64,000 bases of DNA from Anolis sagrei (Eukaryota > Chordata > Lepidosauria > Squamata > Anolidae). The translations under genes were made by a program, and so were the position numbers. The stretch covers positions 147,555,074 through 147,619,073 of the forward strand of contig NC_090021.1 of assembly GCF_037176765.1 (NCBI RefSeq). The letters are read 5' to 3'. Of the stretch, positions 32,101 to 39,276 are shown in pieces. Each line of letters starts with the position of its first letter. The first letter of the stretch is position 1. The notes below the pieces were generated by a model that was not told where the DNA came from, did not search any database, and was given only the letters and a program-made list of their open reading frames with translations.

Positions 32101-32910
32101 CCTCCCCGGAAGACCTTAAAGTTCACGCCGGGTTCTTAGAGGGAGATGTGATCACGAAGACAGGCAGGGCCCAATCCGTTTAGGGCACCTTGAGTAGGAT
32201 CCAATGAGTTTAAACTAACAGTAGTATAATTCAAGACATAAAATTTGATATTACTGTTACAAACAATTGGGTGACCTTGTTCTATAGCAGCTTGTTGCAG
32301 ATTCAGTTCAAGCTGCTATACGTGTTTTGAGGTCCCTCCAGGGCAAAAGGCTTCAGAGTGGGGCACGCAAATATTTTGGGTTAGATTAACTACTTCATCA
32401 CATGTGAAAAAATAAGCATCCTAAGATGCTTATGCCCCAGTTCACTCATGGTACACCACCCATCAGATAACATAGGCTGACTTCTGTGGGTGAACTCAGG
32501 TGATGGCGTGGTAGGATGCTGCACCGCCAACAGGATACCTTCCCCGTGTTCCATTAGTAACAATGGGGCTACTGCGAGATGAAGTCGTGGGCCGACATTT
32601 CCCCATGTATGATGGAGAAGCAGCAGCTGCCAGCCATAATGCCGGGATTTCCCCCTCATGTGATGAGGTCCTAAATGAGCCTTGTATTATACTGTATTGT
32701 ATTATTCTGTATTATACTATGTGCAATTAAGTAGCAAGTTGGAAATATTACTTTGCACTTAGTTTTGTTTTCCTTTTATCCTTTTCAGTCAGCTCATGCA
32801 AATATATGGACACTGTCAAGCGATGTGACACGTTGATAAAACTGTTCCAAGGTTGCAGTTCTGAAGTGGTAAAGCATAATTGTAAAGCTACCTGCAATTG
32901 TAGAAAATAA
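20137..32910 (+). CDS. Cysteine-rich secretory protein (CRISP), seven coding exons
   Basis: A secreted CAP-superfamily protein. Coding exons: 20137-20198, 21098-21211, 24663-24753, 24852-24997, 27241-27335, 29398-29486, 32789-32910, all with AG/GT borders and compatible phases, giving 238 aa (family norm about 240). Residues 1-20 are a signal peptide. About 30-165 is the CAP domain (ESQQKEIIDNHNNIRRNVYP; YTQLVW at 135-140). The hinge and CRISP/ICR domain carry CGDCPDSCEDKLC (186-198) and the last six Cys (202-236). All 16 cysteines expected of the family are present. Residues usual at the CAP site are replaced: Val134 where His of GHYTQ is normal, and NQ where GEN is usual. The first coding exon follows a splice acceptor, so an untranslated exon lies upstream. 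Vertebrate CRISPs act in sperm maturation, glandular secretions or venom; which applies here cannot be read from sequence. Orthology to a named CRISP is unresolved. Confidence 0.93.
20370..20455. mobile_element. Partial MITE of the CACTGCCATATAA type
   Basis: GGGCGGTTCTACACTACCATATAATTCACTATAG resembles the left end of the MITEs at 12945 and 63755; the right end is not clear. Confidence 0.4.
20470..20790 (-). mobile_element. Non-LTR retrotransposon C-terminal zinc-knuckle fragment
   Basis: The minus strand encodes a 93-codon frame ending in CRRRCGSKIGLHNHLRTHCQ, a C/H finger of the CG.RIGL.SH.RTH type found at the C-terminus of some vertebrate retroelement proteins. It lies in CRISP intron 1 and is antisense to the gene, so it is not host coding sequence. 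Clade not determined. Confidence 0.55.
21098..21211 (+). CDS. CRISP coding exon 2
   Basis: Acceptor TATACCTTCAG, 114 nt, phase 0 at both ends, donor GTAAGA. It encodes MNNGLVANISESQQKEIIDN through PTARNMMKM, the first CAP helix. The conserved His-Asn (H41-N42) is retained. N28-I-S is a glycosylation sequon. Confidence 0.92.
21212..21814. other. CRISP intron, unassigned part
   Basis: AT-rich intron sequence with no recognised repeat or exon. Confidence 0.3.
21858..22640. mobile_element. hAT transposon, CAGGGCCGTAGCC family
   Basis: Ends CAGGGCCGTAGCC and CGCTACAGGCCTG are inverted. Flanking 8-bp TSD: CCCACCAC (21850-21857) and CCCGCCAC (22641-22648), differing only at a CpG-decay site. G-rich (GGGGGTTGAAA) and C-rich (TTGAACCCCTAACCCC) blocks near the ends are family features. 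It carries an inserted L2-type LINE fragment. Confidence 0.82.
21975..22465 (+). mobile_element. L2-type LINE 3' end nested in a hAT element
   Basis: Encodes KLSIFKALHGLGPMYLRDL and FTAVAPSLWNTLPPEVRALR, ending FRRDFDL stop, then a short 3' UTR (GTAAGCCGCTCGGAGCCCC) and a terminal (ATAA)n. This is the usual L2/CR1-type C-terminus and tail. The frame is open over about 130 codons and contains a 24-bp tandem duplication (22081-22104, 22105-22128) that adds LTPYQPQ twice. Confidence 0.8.
22895..23029. mobile_element. Fold-back MITE, CAGTGGTTCTCAA family
   Basis: 135 bp, ends CAGTGGTTCTCAACC and GGGAACCACTG, interior GATGTTTTTGGCC paired with GGCCAAAAACATC. Flanks AAGTAGGG and GAGTAGAG match at 6 of 8 positions. 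Confidence 0.82.
23368..23871. mobile_element. Non-autonomous hAT transposon, AACGAA-rich family
   Basis: 504 bp, ends TAGGGCTGGG and CCCAGCCCTA, perfect 8-bp TSD CTATTTAT (23360-23367, 23872-23879). It lies immediately beside the 3' tail of the LINE fragment at 23880-24110. Confidence 0.9.
23880..24110 (-). mobile_element. Non-LTR retrotransposon 3' fragment
   Basis: Contains AAATGTCCTTTGACCAGTAG and GGCAGGGCTCAGGCTGCATT, nearly identical to the 3' end of the longer LINE copy at 44950-45730. Minus strand. Confidence 0.75.
24112..24265. mobile_element. Fold-back MITE, CACTGCCATATAA family
   Basis: Ends CTACACTGCCGTGTAATCC and GGATTATATGGCAGTGTAG, with an internal repeat TCTACACTGCCATATAATC. 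Same family as 63755-63915. Confidence 0.7.
24663..24753 (+). CDS. CRISP coding exon 3
   Basis: Acceptor TTTTCCATGAAG, 91 nt, phase 0 to 1, donor GTAAGTG. Encodes EWNTTISEHAKRSVEKC then RGAVSPKEELLVD. The W-N and Cys positions fit the family; the usual SHSP motif reads AVSP. N61-T-T is a sequon. Confidence 0.9.
24852..24997 (+). CDS. CRISP coding exon 4
   Basis: Acceptor CCTCTTGCAG, 146 nt, phase 1 to 0, donor GTATGA. Encodes IMCNQIVLQSKQANFWTDIV, YMWNDTGVNFKYG and ends SVYTQ. FWTDIVYMW..F.YG matches the CAP central sheet; the GHYTQ histidine position is Val. The gap to exon 3 is only 98 bp. Confidence 0.92.
24998..25884. other. CRISP intron, unassigned part
   Basis: No exon or named repeat recognised. 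Confidence 0.3.
25885..26520 (-). mobile_element. Solo-LTR-like fossil (tentative)
   Basis: Read on the minus strand it has a CCAAT-type box, GC-poor regulatory-looking sequence, a late AATAAA and a conserved-looking end (CTGGTGTCTGCCTCGGTCTG), the layout of a retroviral-type long terminal repeat. No internal genes are present. Ends and TSD are uncertain, so this is a low-confidence call for an old endogenous retrovirus relic inside the CRISP intron. Confidence 0.4.
26740..26845 (-). mobile_element. L2/CR1-type LINE 3' tail
   Basis: TATTTATTTATTTGTTTACCGTATTTATATACCGATC...GGGTGGTTT matches the tail of the L2-type copy at 54330-55050 (ATACCGCCTTTCTCAGCC). Confidence 0.55.
26901..27110. mobile_element. 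Fold-back MITE with long arms
   Basis: Imperfect inverted arms of about 80-100 nt: AAATTTCCTACTTGAC...GCAAGCTAGACAAATGGTC at the left against its reverse complement at the right (GACCATTTGTCTAGCTTGC...GTCAAGTAGGAAATTT). Short central loop near 26995-27010. Confidence 0.75.
27241..27335 (+). CDS. CRISP coding exon 5
   Basis: Acceptor AATGTTCCTAG, 95 nt, phase 0 to 2, donor GTAAGT. Encodes LVWHNSFQIGCAYAFCP then FNYFFLCNYCPA, matching the family's VVWY...GCA..YCP.......YVCQYCP. Four cysteines. Confidence 0.93.
27336..27970. other. CRISP intron, unassigned part
   Basis: AT-rich, with a short TG run near 27604-27618. Nothing else recognised. Confidence 0.3.
27979..28494. mobile_element. Non-autonomous hAT transposon, AACGAA-rich family
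   Basis: 516 bp, ends TAGGCCTGGG and CCCAGCCCTA, perfect 8-bp TSD ATAGACAA (27971-27978, 28495-28502). Third copy in the window and closest to 17680-18196. Confidence 0.9.
28503..28947. other. CRISP intron, unassigned part
   Basis: Nothing recognised. Confidence 0.3.
28948..29035 (+). pseudogene. 5S-rRNA-like relic (5S pseudogene or 5S-derived SINE head)
   Basis: CCAGATGCTATCTGATCTTGG and GGTTAGTATCTGGGTGGGAG align with the vertebrate 5S rRNA internal promoter (TCTCGTCTGATCTCGG...GGTTAGTACTTGGATGGGAG). Several substitutions and missing 5' and 3' parts mean it is not a functional 5S gene. No obvious SINE tail follows. Confidence 0.7.
29036..29397. other. CRISP intron, unassigned part
   Basis: Nothing recognised up to the exon 6 acceptor. 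Confidence 0.3.
29398..29486 (+). CDS. CRISP coding exon 6
   Basis: Acceptor CATGATTTCAG, 89 nt, phase 2 to 1, donor GTAGGT. Encodes GNILKELLRPYEAGPPCGDC then PDSCEDKLC, the hinge with the four cysteines that open the ICR region. Confidence 0.92.
29487..30055. other. CRISP intron, unassigned part
   Basis: No exon or named repeat recognised. Confidence 0.3.
30056..30545. mobile_element. Non-autonomous DNA-transposon-like element
   Basis: Shares layout with 50228-50800: C-rich AAGGCATTCCAGGGGAGG, GATGGCAT-like words, then AGATCTGGATATTTCCAGG and TTCTGAATAAACCAGGGAAACCCTGGTTT. The second copy has AGATCTTTCCAGG and GGAATAAACTGGGAAAACC. Termini not defined. Confidence 0.5.
30550..31115 (+). mobile_element. 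CR1 LINE 3' fragment
   Basis: Contains TCCTGTGTCCAGTTCTGGG, GATATTGACAAGCTGGGATG, CTGCCCTGGAGACTAGGA, AACATTAGGAGGAACTTC and the end GGCCTCTTCCAACTCTATGA, the classic CR1 3' landmarks, on the plus strand. Degraded. Confidence 0.85.
31116..31595. other. CRISP intron, unassigned part
   Basis: Nothing recognised. Confidence 0.3.
31596..32215 (-). mobile_element. L2-type LINE 3' region
   Basis: CTTCATTTATATACTGCTC...GATTCAGAGTGGTTTCC at the left and GGAAGGGCGTTCCAGAGAGAGG with AGGCCCTCTCTCTCGTCTCC at the right. The latter matches GTGTTCCATAGCCGAGGGGC and AGGCCCTGTCTCTCGTCCC of the clearer copy at 54330-55050. Minus strand, degraded. Confidence 0.65.
32380..32670. mobile_element. Possible MITE with ACTTCATCACA ends
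   Basis: Left ACTACTTCATCACATGTG and right CCTCATGTGATGAGGTCC are inverted. The ends resemble those of the palindromic element at 52162-52341. Confidence 0.5.
32789..32910 (+). CDS. CRISP coding exon 7 and stop
   Basis: Acceptor TTATCCTTTTCAG, phase 1. Encodes SSCKYMDTVKRCDTLIKLFQ, GCSSEVVKHNCKATCNC and RK, stop TAA at 32908-32910. The six cysteines match the ICR C-terminal fold. Possible poly(A) signals: AATAAA at 33067-33072 and 33153-33158. Confidence 0.92.
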
Positions 32911-33066
32911 AAAAAAACACTCTTAAAATCATTTTGAGATTATTTAATTTAAGAAGGAAGAACTTCAATATTAAAAGACAATACTAGTCAAAACTTGTAA
33001 TTTGACAGCAATTTACATTTTAAAAGAATGTTCCCCAAAGTTTTTTAAAAGATAAGTTGTATAGAG

Positions 33067-33072
33067 AATAAA
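33067..33072 (+). terminator. Candidate CRISP poly(A) signal
   Basis: AATAAA 157 nt after the stop codon; another lies at 33153-33158. The choice between them is inferred. Confidence 0.4.
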
Positions 33073-33158
33073 AGAAATGTATCAACCCAGGATTGTCCTT
33101 TATTGATTGTTCTGCTTTAGAAATTAATGTGAATATGGAAATATTAGTGGGAAATAAA

Positions 33159-33620
33159 GAAAATTTATACATTTTCTCATTTTTTTTCTAGAATAGATAC
33201 AACATATCAAAATCCAAAATATAGATTACAACAGAGCTATCCAAACATTTCATGTTGATGACATGCTGTGTTTTATAGAAATGCGCATTTCGCAACACAA
33301 TTACTCAGCTGTCAATGTGTTTCGGAGCTCAATTCAATATGCAAAGCACAATAGGGCTGAGGTCCATGTTATCTGAAGGACTATACAGTGGACCCTCTAA
33401 TCCAGAACTTTCCAAAGTGTTTGTGTTGATGCTACACTTTTTAGTCACGCATCCTTTCACAACATGATCATTCAGTTTTATTAGCAAACTGCTGATTAAA
33501 CCAACCCTCAAGAAGAGTTTTATACAATATACATATACATGCATATATATATGGATCACTTCCTCTATGCCCTCAAAGATTTCCAGACAACATGTTGAAA
33601 AATATTCAAGTACAGTCTTT
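33159..33620. other. Unassigned intergenic DNA
   Basis: Nothing recognised. Confidence 0.3.
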
Positions 33621-34795
33621 GCCAGGGTCCCTGGGTGGCACAGCAAGTTAAACCACTGAGCTCCTGAATTTGCTGACAGAAGGGTTGGAGGTTTGAATCT
33701 GGGGAGCGGGGTGAGCTCCCACTGTTAGCTCTAGCTTCTGTCAACATAGCAGTTCAAAAAGGTGCAAATGTGAGTAGATCCATACGGGAAGGTAACGGCA
33801 CTTCATGCAGTCATGCCGGCCACAAGACCTTGAAGGCATCTACGGACAACGACGGCTCTTCAGCTTAGACACTGAGATAAGCAGTGTAAAGATCCCTTAC
33901 CTTTTTCAGCCTGGATGGCAGGGCCTAGAAGAAGTCTGCCAGCTAGTTTACAGCTTAGGTGGGCCTGGCAAAAGCAGCAGTAGCCATTTTAAATCAGGGA
34001 AGGCACCATTTTAGAGAGGGGGAGTGTCTTAGGCCCGAGTCAGCATGAGAACGGCCAGGATTGGTTTAGGAAAAGGGGCGGAGTTTAGAGAGACTTGGAG
34101 GGAAAAAGAGCCTTTTCAGTGAGAAAGAGTGGAGTTGTAGATTAGAGTAGAAAGAGAGAAGGTGTTTTAGAAGTTCGTGCTTGAGATAGTTAGGAGAGGG
34201 CAGTTTGCCATAGGTTTGCCAGCAAAGTCAGCTGTAGCAAACGGGAACAGCTATTAGGGGAACATAGCTGGATTGTCGTTAGATAGGCCATAGTTTAGGG
34301 TAGCTAAGCTACAGAAGTAATCTTGACAGAGATTCAGTTCCTGTTAGGTTTTGCTTGTTAAGGAAGAGAAGAAAATCTCTGTATTGTAACAAAGACAGAA
34401 CCATTATATGTAACCATTACGCATTTCAAGACAAAAGCCAAAATTTCTCTGTAACAACCAAGATATTAAACAGCACTTACTTTCTTGTGTTTTTATCAAT
34501 AAACTTTCATCGATTATTCAAAATTTTAAAAGCCTGAGTCAAGTGTGCCTTTGTGGCTATAGTTCCTTAAACAGCCTCAACTGTTTTTTTTTTTAAAAGA
34601 AGAAACAATAAGACACAGTGCTTGGTGGTCTTAAAAACACCTTTAATATTTTGGGCAGCTAGAGTGTTCCCTTGCATTACAGATTGGTGGCAGCGATGCG
34701 GGATTGATCAATAGCAATATCTTTATAAGCAGCACCCCCAGAGTCAGACCCGACTAGATTTAATGTCAAGGGGAAATCTATACCTTTACCTATAT
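33621..34795 (+). mobile_element. Sauria-type SINE split by an insertion
   Basis: Head and body at 33621-33884 (box-B-like GGTTTGAATC at 33690-33699; TGCAGTCATGCCGGCC). The tail resumes at 34733 with CACCCCCAGAGTCAGACCCGACTAGATTTAATGTC. In uninterrupted copies these parts are adjacent. ATAAGCAG occurs at both junctions (33877-33884, 34725-34732). Confidence 0.82.
33885..34724 (+). mobile_element. LTR-like fossil inserted in a SINE (tentative)
   Basis: About 840 bp between the two SINE parts, flanked by the direct repeat ATAAGCAG. It has a late polyadenylation-type region (ATCAATAAACTTTCATCG) and near its right end TTGGTGGCAGCGATGCGGG, reminiscent of a primer-binding region next to a retroviral LTR. 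No viral genes are visible. Retroviral kinship is inference; it could be another kind of insertion. Confidence 0.42.
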
Positions 34796-35214
34796 ATTAT
34801 GTATGATCTTACATTTCATGTATAATATATTTTATGCTTAGTTATATAGTGTTGATTTGTGATTTGGTTTACGTATATAAGGCATTGAATTTTGCCATTA
34901 TCTCTGTATAAACTTCTCTGAGTCCCCCCAGGGATGAGAAAAGCAGTATATAAATACTGTAAATAAATAAATAAATAATGTATGTATCTATACATTTATT
35001 ATAATACAATGCAAACGGGGTTTGGAATATTTCCCTTTATGCTTCTCATGCCCTACAGTTATTTCTTACATCATTTCCTCCATGATTGCTCCACAGGGTC
35101 CATCACAACCATCCTGGTCAATAGATTTTCATTCCTGAATTAGAAACTGGTCAATTTTAGTGTTAACTACTGCAATGCAATCAACAAATCATGCCTGCAT
35201 GAGCAATCGGGTGA
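34796..35214. other. Unassigned, with a LINE-tail remnant
   Basis: 34905-34977 (CTTCTCTGAGTCCCCCCAGGG...AGCAGTATATAAATACTG then (AAAT)n) is a plus-strand LINE 3' tail. The rest is unassigned. Confidence 0.45.
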
Positions 35215-36000
35215 TTTGACTGTCATTTCTGCCTGGCTGAAGGGGGCTGGTCTAGATGCCCTCTAGGGGTATCTTCCAAATTTTATAAAGTATAGACTCA
35301 CCAGGGTACAGTGGAGTCTCCACCTTTGATGGTTTTTGAAGTAAGGCTGGATGGCTGTCTATTGGAAGGGCTTTATCTGTCTTCTTGCTTGACTGAAGGG
35401 GGCAGAGGCGGCCATAGGTAATTTTCAACGGTAAGCTAACAGTATTTTGGCGCCCCCCCCCCTCCCCAACCAATCACTGATATATATTTTCTGTTCGTCG
35501 TGGGAGTTCTGTGTGCCCTATTTGGTTCAATTCCATCATTGGTGGAGTTCAGAATGCTCTTTGATTGTAGGTGAACTATACATCCCAGTAACTACAACTC
35601 GCATATGTCAAGGCCTATTTTCCCTCAAGAGCACCCCTGGGCAATATCAACTATACTGCAAATGCTTACTTTGCGTAATGGGTTGAGCCGCCCCTGGAAG
35701 GGGGCACTCAGATGCCCTCTGGGACTCTCTTCCAGTGGAGTTTCCTTCTCTGGAGAGTTTTGAACTGAGGCTGGATAGCTCTCTCTCTCTCTGTAGGGCT
35801 TTGACTATGTCTTACTGCCTGGCTGAAGAGGGCTGGAGAAGATATCCTCTGGGGCTCTATCCCAGTGGAGCTTTCATATCTGGATGTTTTTGAACTGAGG
35901 CTGGATGGCTGTCTGTGGGGAAGGATTTGACTGTGTGTTTCTGCTTAGTTGAAGGGGGTAGGACTAGATGTCCTTTTGGGGGCTTATGGGGGTAAGGAAA
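35215..36000 (+). repeat. Tandem array of CR1 3'-tail units, interrupted by a hAT
   Basis: Three to four degenerate units of about 125-140 bp, each with GCCTGGCTGAAGGGGGCTGG, GATGCCCTCT, AGTGGAGT, TTTTGAA and GAGGCTGGATGGCTGTCT. The words are those of a CR1 3' end, but repeated head-to-tail like a minisatellite. A hAT lies at 35403-35696 inside one unit. Confidence 0.7.
35403..35696. mobile_element. Non-autonomous hAT transposon with 8-bp TSD
   Basis: 294 bp, ends CAGAGGCGG and CCGCCCCTG, perfect TSD GAAGGGGG (35395-35402, 35697-35704). The interior shares TGTAGGTGAACTATA and TTGGTGGAGTTC with the relic at 13522-14045. Confidence 0.85.
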
Positions 36001-36950
36001 GTCTTGCATTTTTTGTGTGACACACCTGTAGACTACAGTTGACACACTCATGTATCCCGACACACAATTTGGAGATCATTCCCAGGGGCCCCTAAAAATA
36101 CGATGCTGAAGTCCCTTCCATAAAGGAATGAGAAAAGAGTCTGTGCACCCCCTGAAGATCTCAATTGCCTGCTCCAGCCTCAGCCCCCTGCCTACCCTGA
36201 CCCTCAGTCCCAGCCTTGTTCTCTCCCACATGGCTCTTTAATCCTCTGTCCTACTACATTCATTAGTCCATTTGGTGAGGACACAGAAGAGGAACATTAG
36301 TGCTGCTCCCAGGCTCTGAAACTCTCTTTTTGGAGAGGTTAGATTGGCAGCTCTTCTTCCATTGGGTTTGGGTACCTTGTCTAGTCCTGCTGTAGCAAAT
36401 AGTTCTTCAAAAGAGTATGAATGTGAAATTAAAATGCCACAAAACTGTGACTTTGCGAGAGATTTAGATACATTTTGAAATATTATGTTTCCTGTAGAAC
36501 AATTTCCACCATGTCCATAATTTATCTGGGATCAATTACTTCTAGTCATAAGGAAAAGAAGGCATTCATTTTTCCTTCATAATTAAAATTTCTTATAGTA
36601 AGAACTGTAATCAAACTAACACAGCTTTCATACTAATTGCCAGATGCAACACTTGATAAATACTGAAGTGTGGTGCTGACGGCTAGTGCAAACGGTCCTT
36701 CATGCAATCGCATTCTGTATTCTAGTTCTTTGGTGGTAAACAAAAGAGTTTACTGTTGGGTGTTAATTATGGGGTAGATTTTACACAGGATAGTTCGACA
36801 CTGATATTTAAAGTGGGCTCGAACCAGCATCTTGGATAATAGCTCCATCCTCCCCCTAATCTAAATTATATGGCCCATTATATACCATTTGTTGTTTTTT
36901 TAAAGTTGCACTCTGACAGCATATGTTGTCATACTGTTTTGTAATTTCAG
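36001..36950. other. Unassigned intergenic DNA
   Basis: No intact exon or named repeat recognised between the CR1-tail array and the CRISP relic. Confidence 0.35.
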
Positions 36951-37021
36951 TGGAACACAGTATACAAAGCAGGTCCACCATGTGGAAACTGCCTTGGAAT
37001 TGCAAGGATAATTTCACTTGT
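36951..37021 (+). pseudogene. Fossil exon of a second CRISP gene
   Basis: Preceded by an acceptor-like TTTGTAATTTCAG. It encodes YKAGPPCGNC, the diagnostic start of the CRISP hinge exon, and further CRISP-like cysteine-containing sequence follows. It matches exon 6 of the intact gene (29398-29486) but is broken, with about two breaks, and none of the other CRISP exons is seen nearby. It lies between the CRISP gene and RHAG in the same orientation, where a second cluster member would be expected. Confidence 0.78.
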
Positions 37022-37175
37022 AAAATATTGGTGATACAAATCAACCTCATTATCAACTTCATATTTATATTGATTTATACCCCATTTTTCCAGTTTGGAG
37101 CTCAGAAAAAAAAATCCACAGCATAAAAAATGTAAAGCCTAATTTACTGGTCAATTTTTTTAATCAGTTTAAAAC

Positions 37176-37620
37176 ATGAACTATATAAAAGGAAAACAAA
37201 ACACACACAAAATCCAGCATAATACTCCTGACCTCACAATCGTGTTAAAAAACAAAGTACGAATCATCAATGTCGCAATCCCAGTTGACAGCAGGATTGC
37301 AGAGAAACAACTGGAAAAGCTTATACGAAATGAGGATTTAAAGATTGAACTGCAAAGACTGTGGCACAAGCCAGTCAAGGTGGTCCCAGTGGTGATCGGC
37401 ACATTGGGTGCAGTGCCTAAAGACCTTGGCCTGCACTTAAACACAATCGATGCTGACAAAATTACCATCTGCCAGCTGCAGAAGGCCACTTTACTGGGAT
37501 CTGCACGCATCATTCACCGATACATCACACAGTCCTAGACACTTGGGAAGTGTCCGACATATGTTCCAATTCAACAGCCAGCAGAGTGTCTGCTGTGGAC
37601 TCATCTTGTTGTGTTTCAAA
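37176..37620 (+). mobile_element. R4-like non-LTR retrotransposon C-terminus
   Basis: An open 120-codon frame (37176-37538): HNTPDLTIVLKNKVRIINVA, PVDSRIAEKQLEKL, LQRLWHKPVKVVPVVIGTLG and LQKATLLGSARIIHRYI. The PD...(I/V).D.A.P.D..I..KE.EK layout is the restriction-like endonuclease end of R4/Dong-type LINEs; here the usual P-D-x-x-(I/V)-x-D spacing is altered. The 3' UTR runs into a (TAA)n. It is not a host gene. Confidence 0.68.
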
Positions 37621-37780
37621 TAATAATAATAAATCTTTATTTGTACCCTGCCACCATCTCCCCAAAGGGACTCGGGGCAGCTCACAGACGCACTCCAATG
37701 TCACATGCCAAACAACAATACATAAGCATAAACACAATGAGACAAGTACAATCAACAGCGCATTAAAATCTCATCGAGTA
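37617..37780 (-). mobile_element. LINE 3' tail, tail-to-tail with the R4-like element
   Basis: AATAATAATAATAAATCTTTATTTG then CCTGCCACCATCTCCCCAAAG and GGGACTCGGGGCAGCTCACA. Minus strand. It shares the (TAA)n with the plus-strand R4-like fragment. Confidence 0.65.
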
Positions 37781-38140
37781 TTTTCAAGAACTTGTTCAAG
37801 GACTTCATTGGAGGAGCAGGGGGAAAGCTGAGGGAACCATTTTACCCCATTCCCTACTGTCTTTTCCCATCTTTTAGGATGGCCATGGCACATCCTTTCT
37901 GCACCTTTCACCATATTTTCCTCACTTTCTCCAGTTTGGAATTGGGTAATAGCCAATCCCTGAAGATGGTGTTCAGGCTCTGTTTCTATGCCCTTAGAAA
38001 TTGAAGCACCACAGAGTCCCACCGAAAATGGCTGCCATGGAATAGCAGTGTTGTATGGTAAAGTATTTAAACTTATATTGGAAGGTGCTTGCTGTCTCAT
38101 ATGGGAGAAAGATGGGATGTAAATCAAAGTAAAAGAACCA
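37781..38140. other. Unassigned intergenic DNA
   Basis: Nothing recognised. Confidence 0.3.
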
Positions 38141-38166
38141 TCTATATAAATAAAAATGCAGTGTTC

Positions 38167-39276
38167 ATAGAATCATAGAGTTGGAAGAGACCTCATGGGC
38201 CATCCAGTCCAACCCCCTGCCAAGAAGCAGGAATATTGCATTCAAAGCACCCCTGACTGATAGCAATCCAGCCTCTGTTCAAAAGCTTCCAAAGAAGGAG
38301 CCTCCACCACACTTCGGGGCAGAGAGTTCCACTGCTGAACAGCTCTCACAGTCAGGAATGGCTTCAAACTACAAGAAAGGAGATTCCATCTGAACATTAG
38401 GAACTTCTTCCTAATGTTCAGATGGAATCTCCTTTCTTGTAGTTTGAAGCCATTCTTGTAGTTTAAAGCCATTGTTCTGCGTCCTAGTCTCCAGGGCAGC
38501 AGAAAACAAGCTTGCTCCCTCCTCCCTATCACTTCCTCTCACATATTTATACATGGCGGCTATCATGTCTCCTCTCAGCCTTCTCTTCTTCAGGCTAAAC
38601 ATGCCCAGCTCCTTAAGCCGCTCCTCATAGGGCTTGTTCTCCAGACCCTTGATCATTTTAGTCGCCCTCCTCTGGACACTTTCCAGCTTGTCAATATCTC
38701 TCTTGAATTGTGGTGCCCAGAATTGGACATAATATTCCAGGTGTGGTCCAACCAAGGCAGAATAAAGGGGTTACTTCCCTGGATCTAGACACTATGCTCC
38801 TATTAATGCAGGTCAAAATCCCATTGGCTTTTTTTACTGCTGCATCACATTGTTGGCTCATGTTTAACTTTTTGTCCACAAGGACCTCACACATACTGCT
38901 CTCAAGCCAGGCATTGTCCCCCATTCTGTATCTTTGCATTTCATTTTTTCTGCCTAAGTGGAGTATGTCATCTGCAAACCTGATGATCATGCCTTCTAAT
39001 CCTTCATCTAAGTCATTAATAAAGATGTTGAACAGGACCGGGCCCAGGAAGGAACCCTACGGCACTCCACTCGTCACTTATTTCCAGGATGAGGAGGAAG
39101 CATTTGTGAGCACCCTCTGGGTTCATCCGCTTAACCAATTACAGATCCACCTAACTGTAGTTTTGCCTAGCCCACATTGGACTAGTTTGTTTGCCAGAAG
39201 GTCATGGGGGACCTTGTCGAAGGCCTTACTGAAATCCAGGTACGTTACATCCATGGCATTCCCAGCATCTTCCCGT
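38167..39276 (-). mobile_element. CR1 LINE 3' half, nested in a Helitron
   Basis: On the minus strand it encodes RT blocks (GPVLFNIFINDL-like, then IIRFADDILHLG) and the conserved tail [21 protein letters not shown] and [20 protein letters not shown], and ends at ATAGAATCATAGAGTTGG, the CR1 3' landmark. The frame is broken. An inverted duplication at 38357-38454 disturbs the 3' part. Confidence 0.9.
38357..38454. repeat. Perfect 46-bp inverted repeat
   Basis: The left arm 38357-38402 (AATGGCTTCAAACTACAAG...) is the exact reverse complement of 38409-38454, with a 6-nt loop. A partial third copy (CTTGTAGTTTAAAGCCATT) follows at 38455. Confidence 0.95.

Noticed and set aside
37176-37538. 120-codon open frame as a small host gene
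   Set aside because: It matches the restriction-like endonuclease end of R4-type LINEs and runs into a (TAA)n tail without splice sites.
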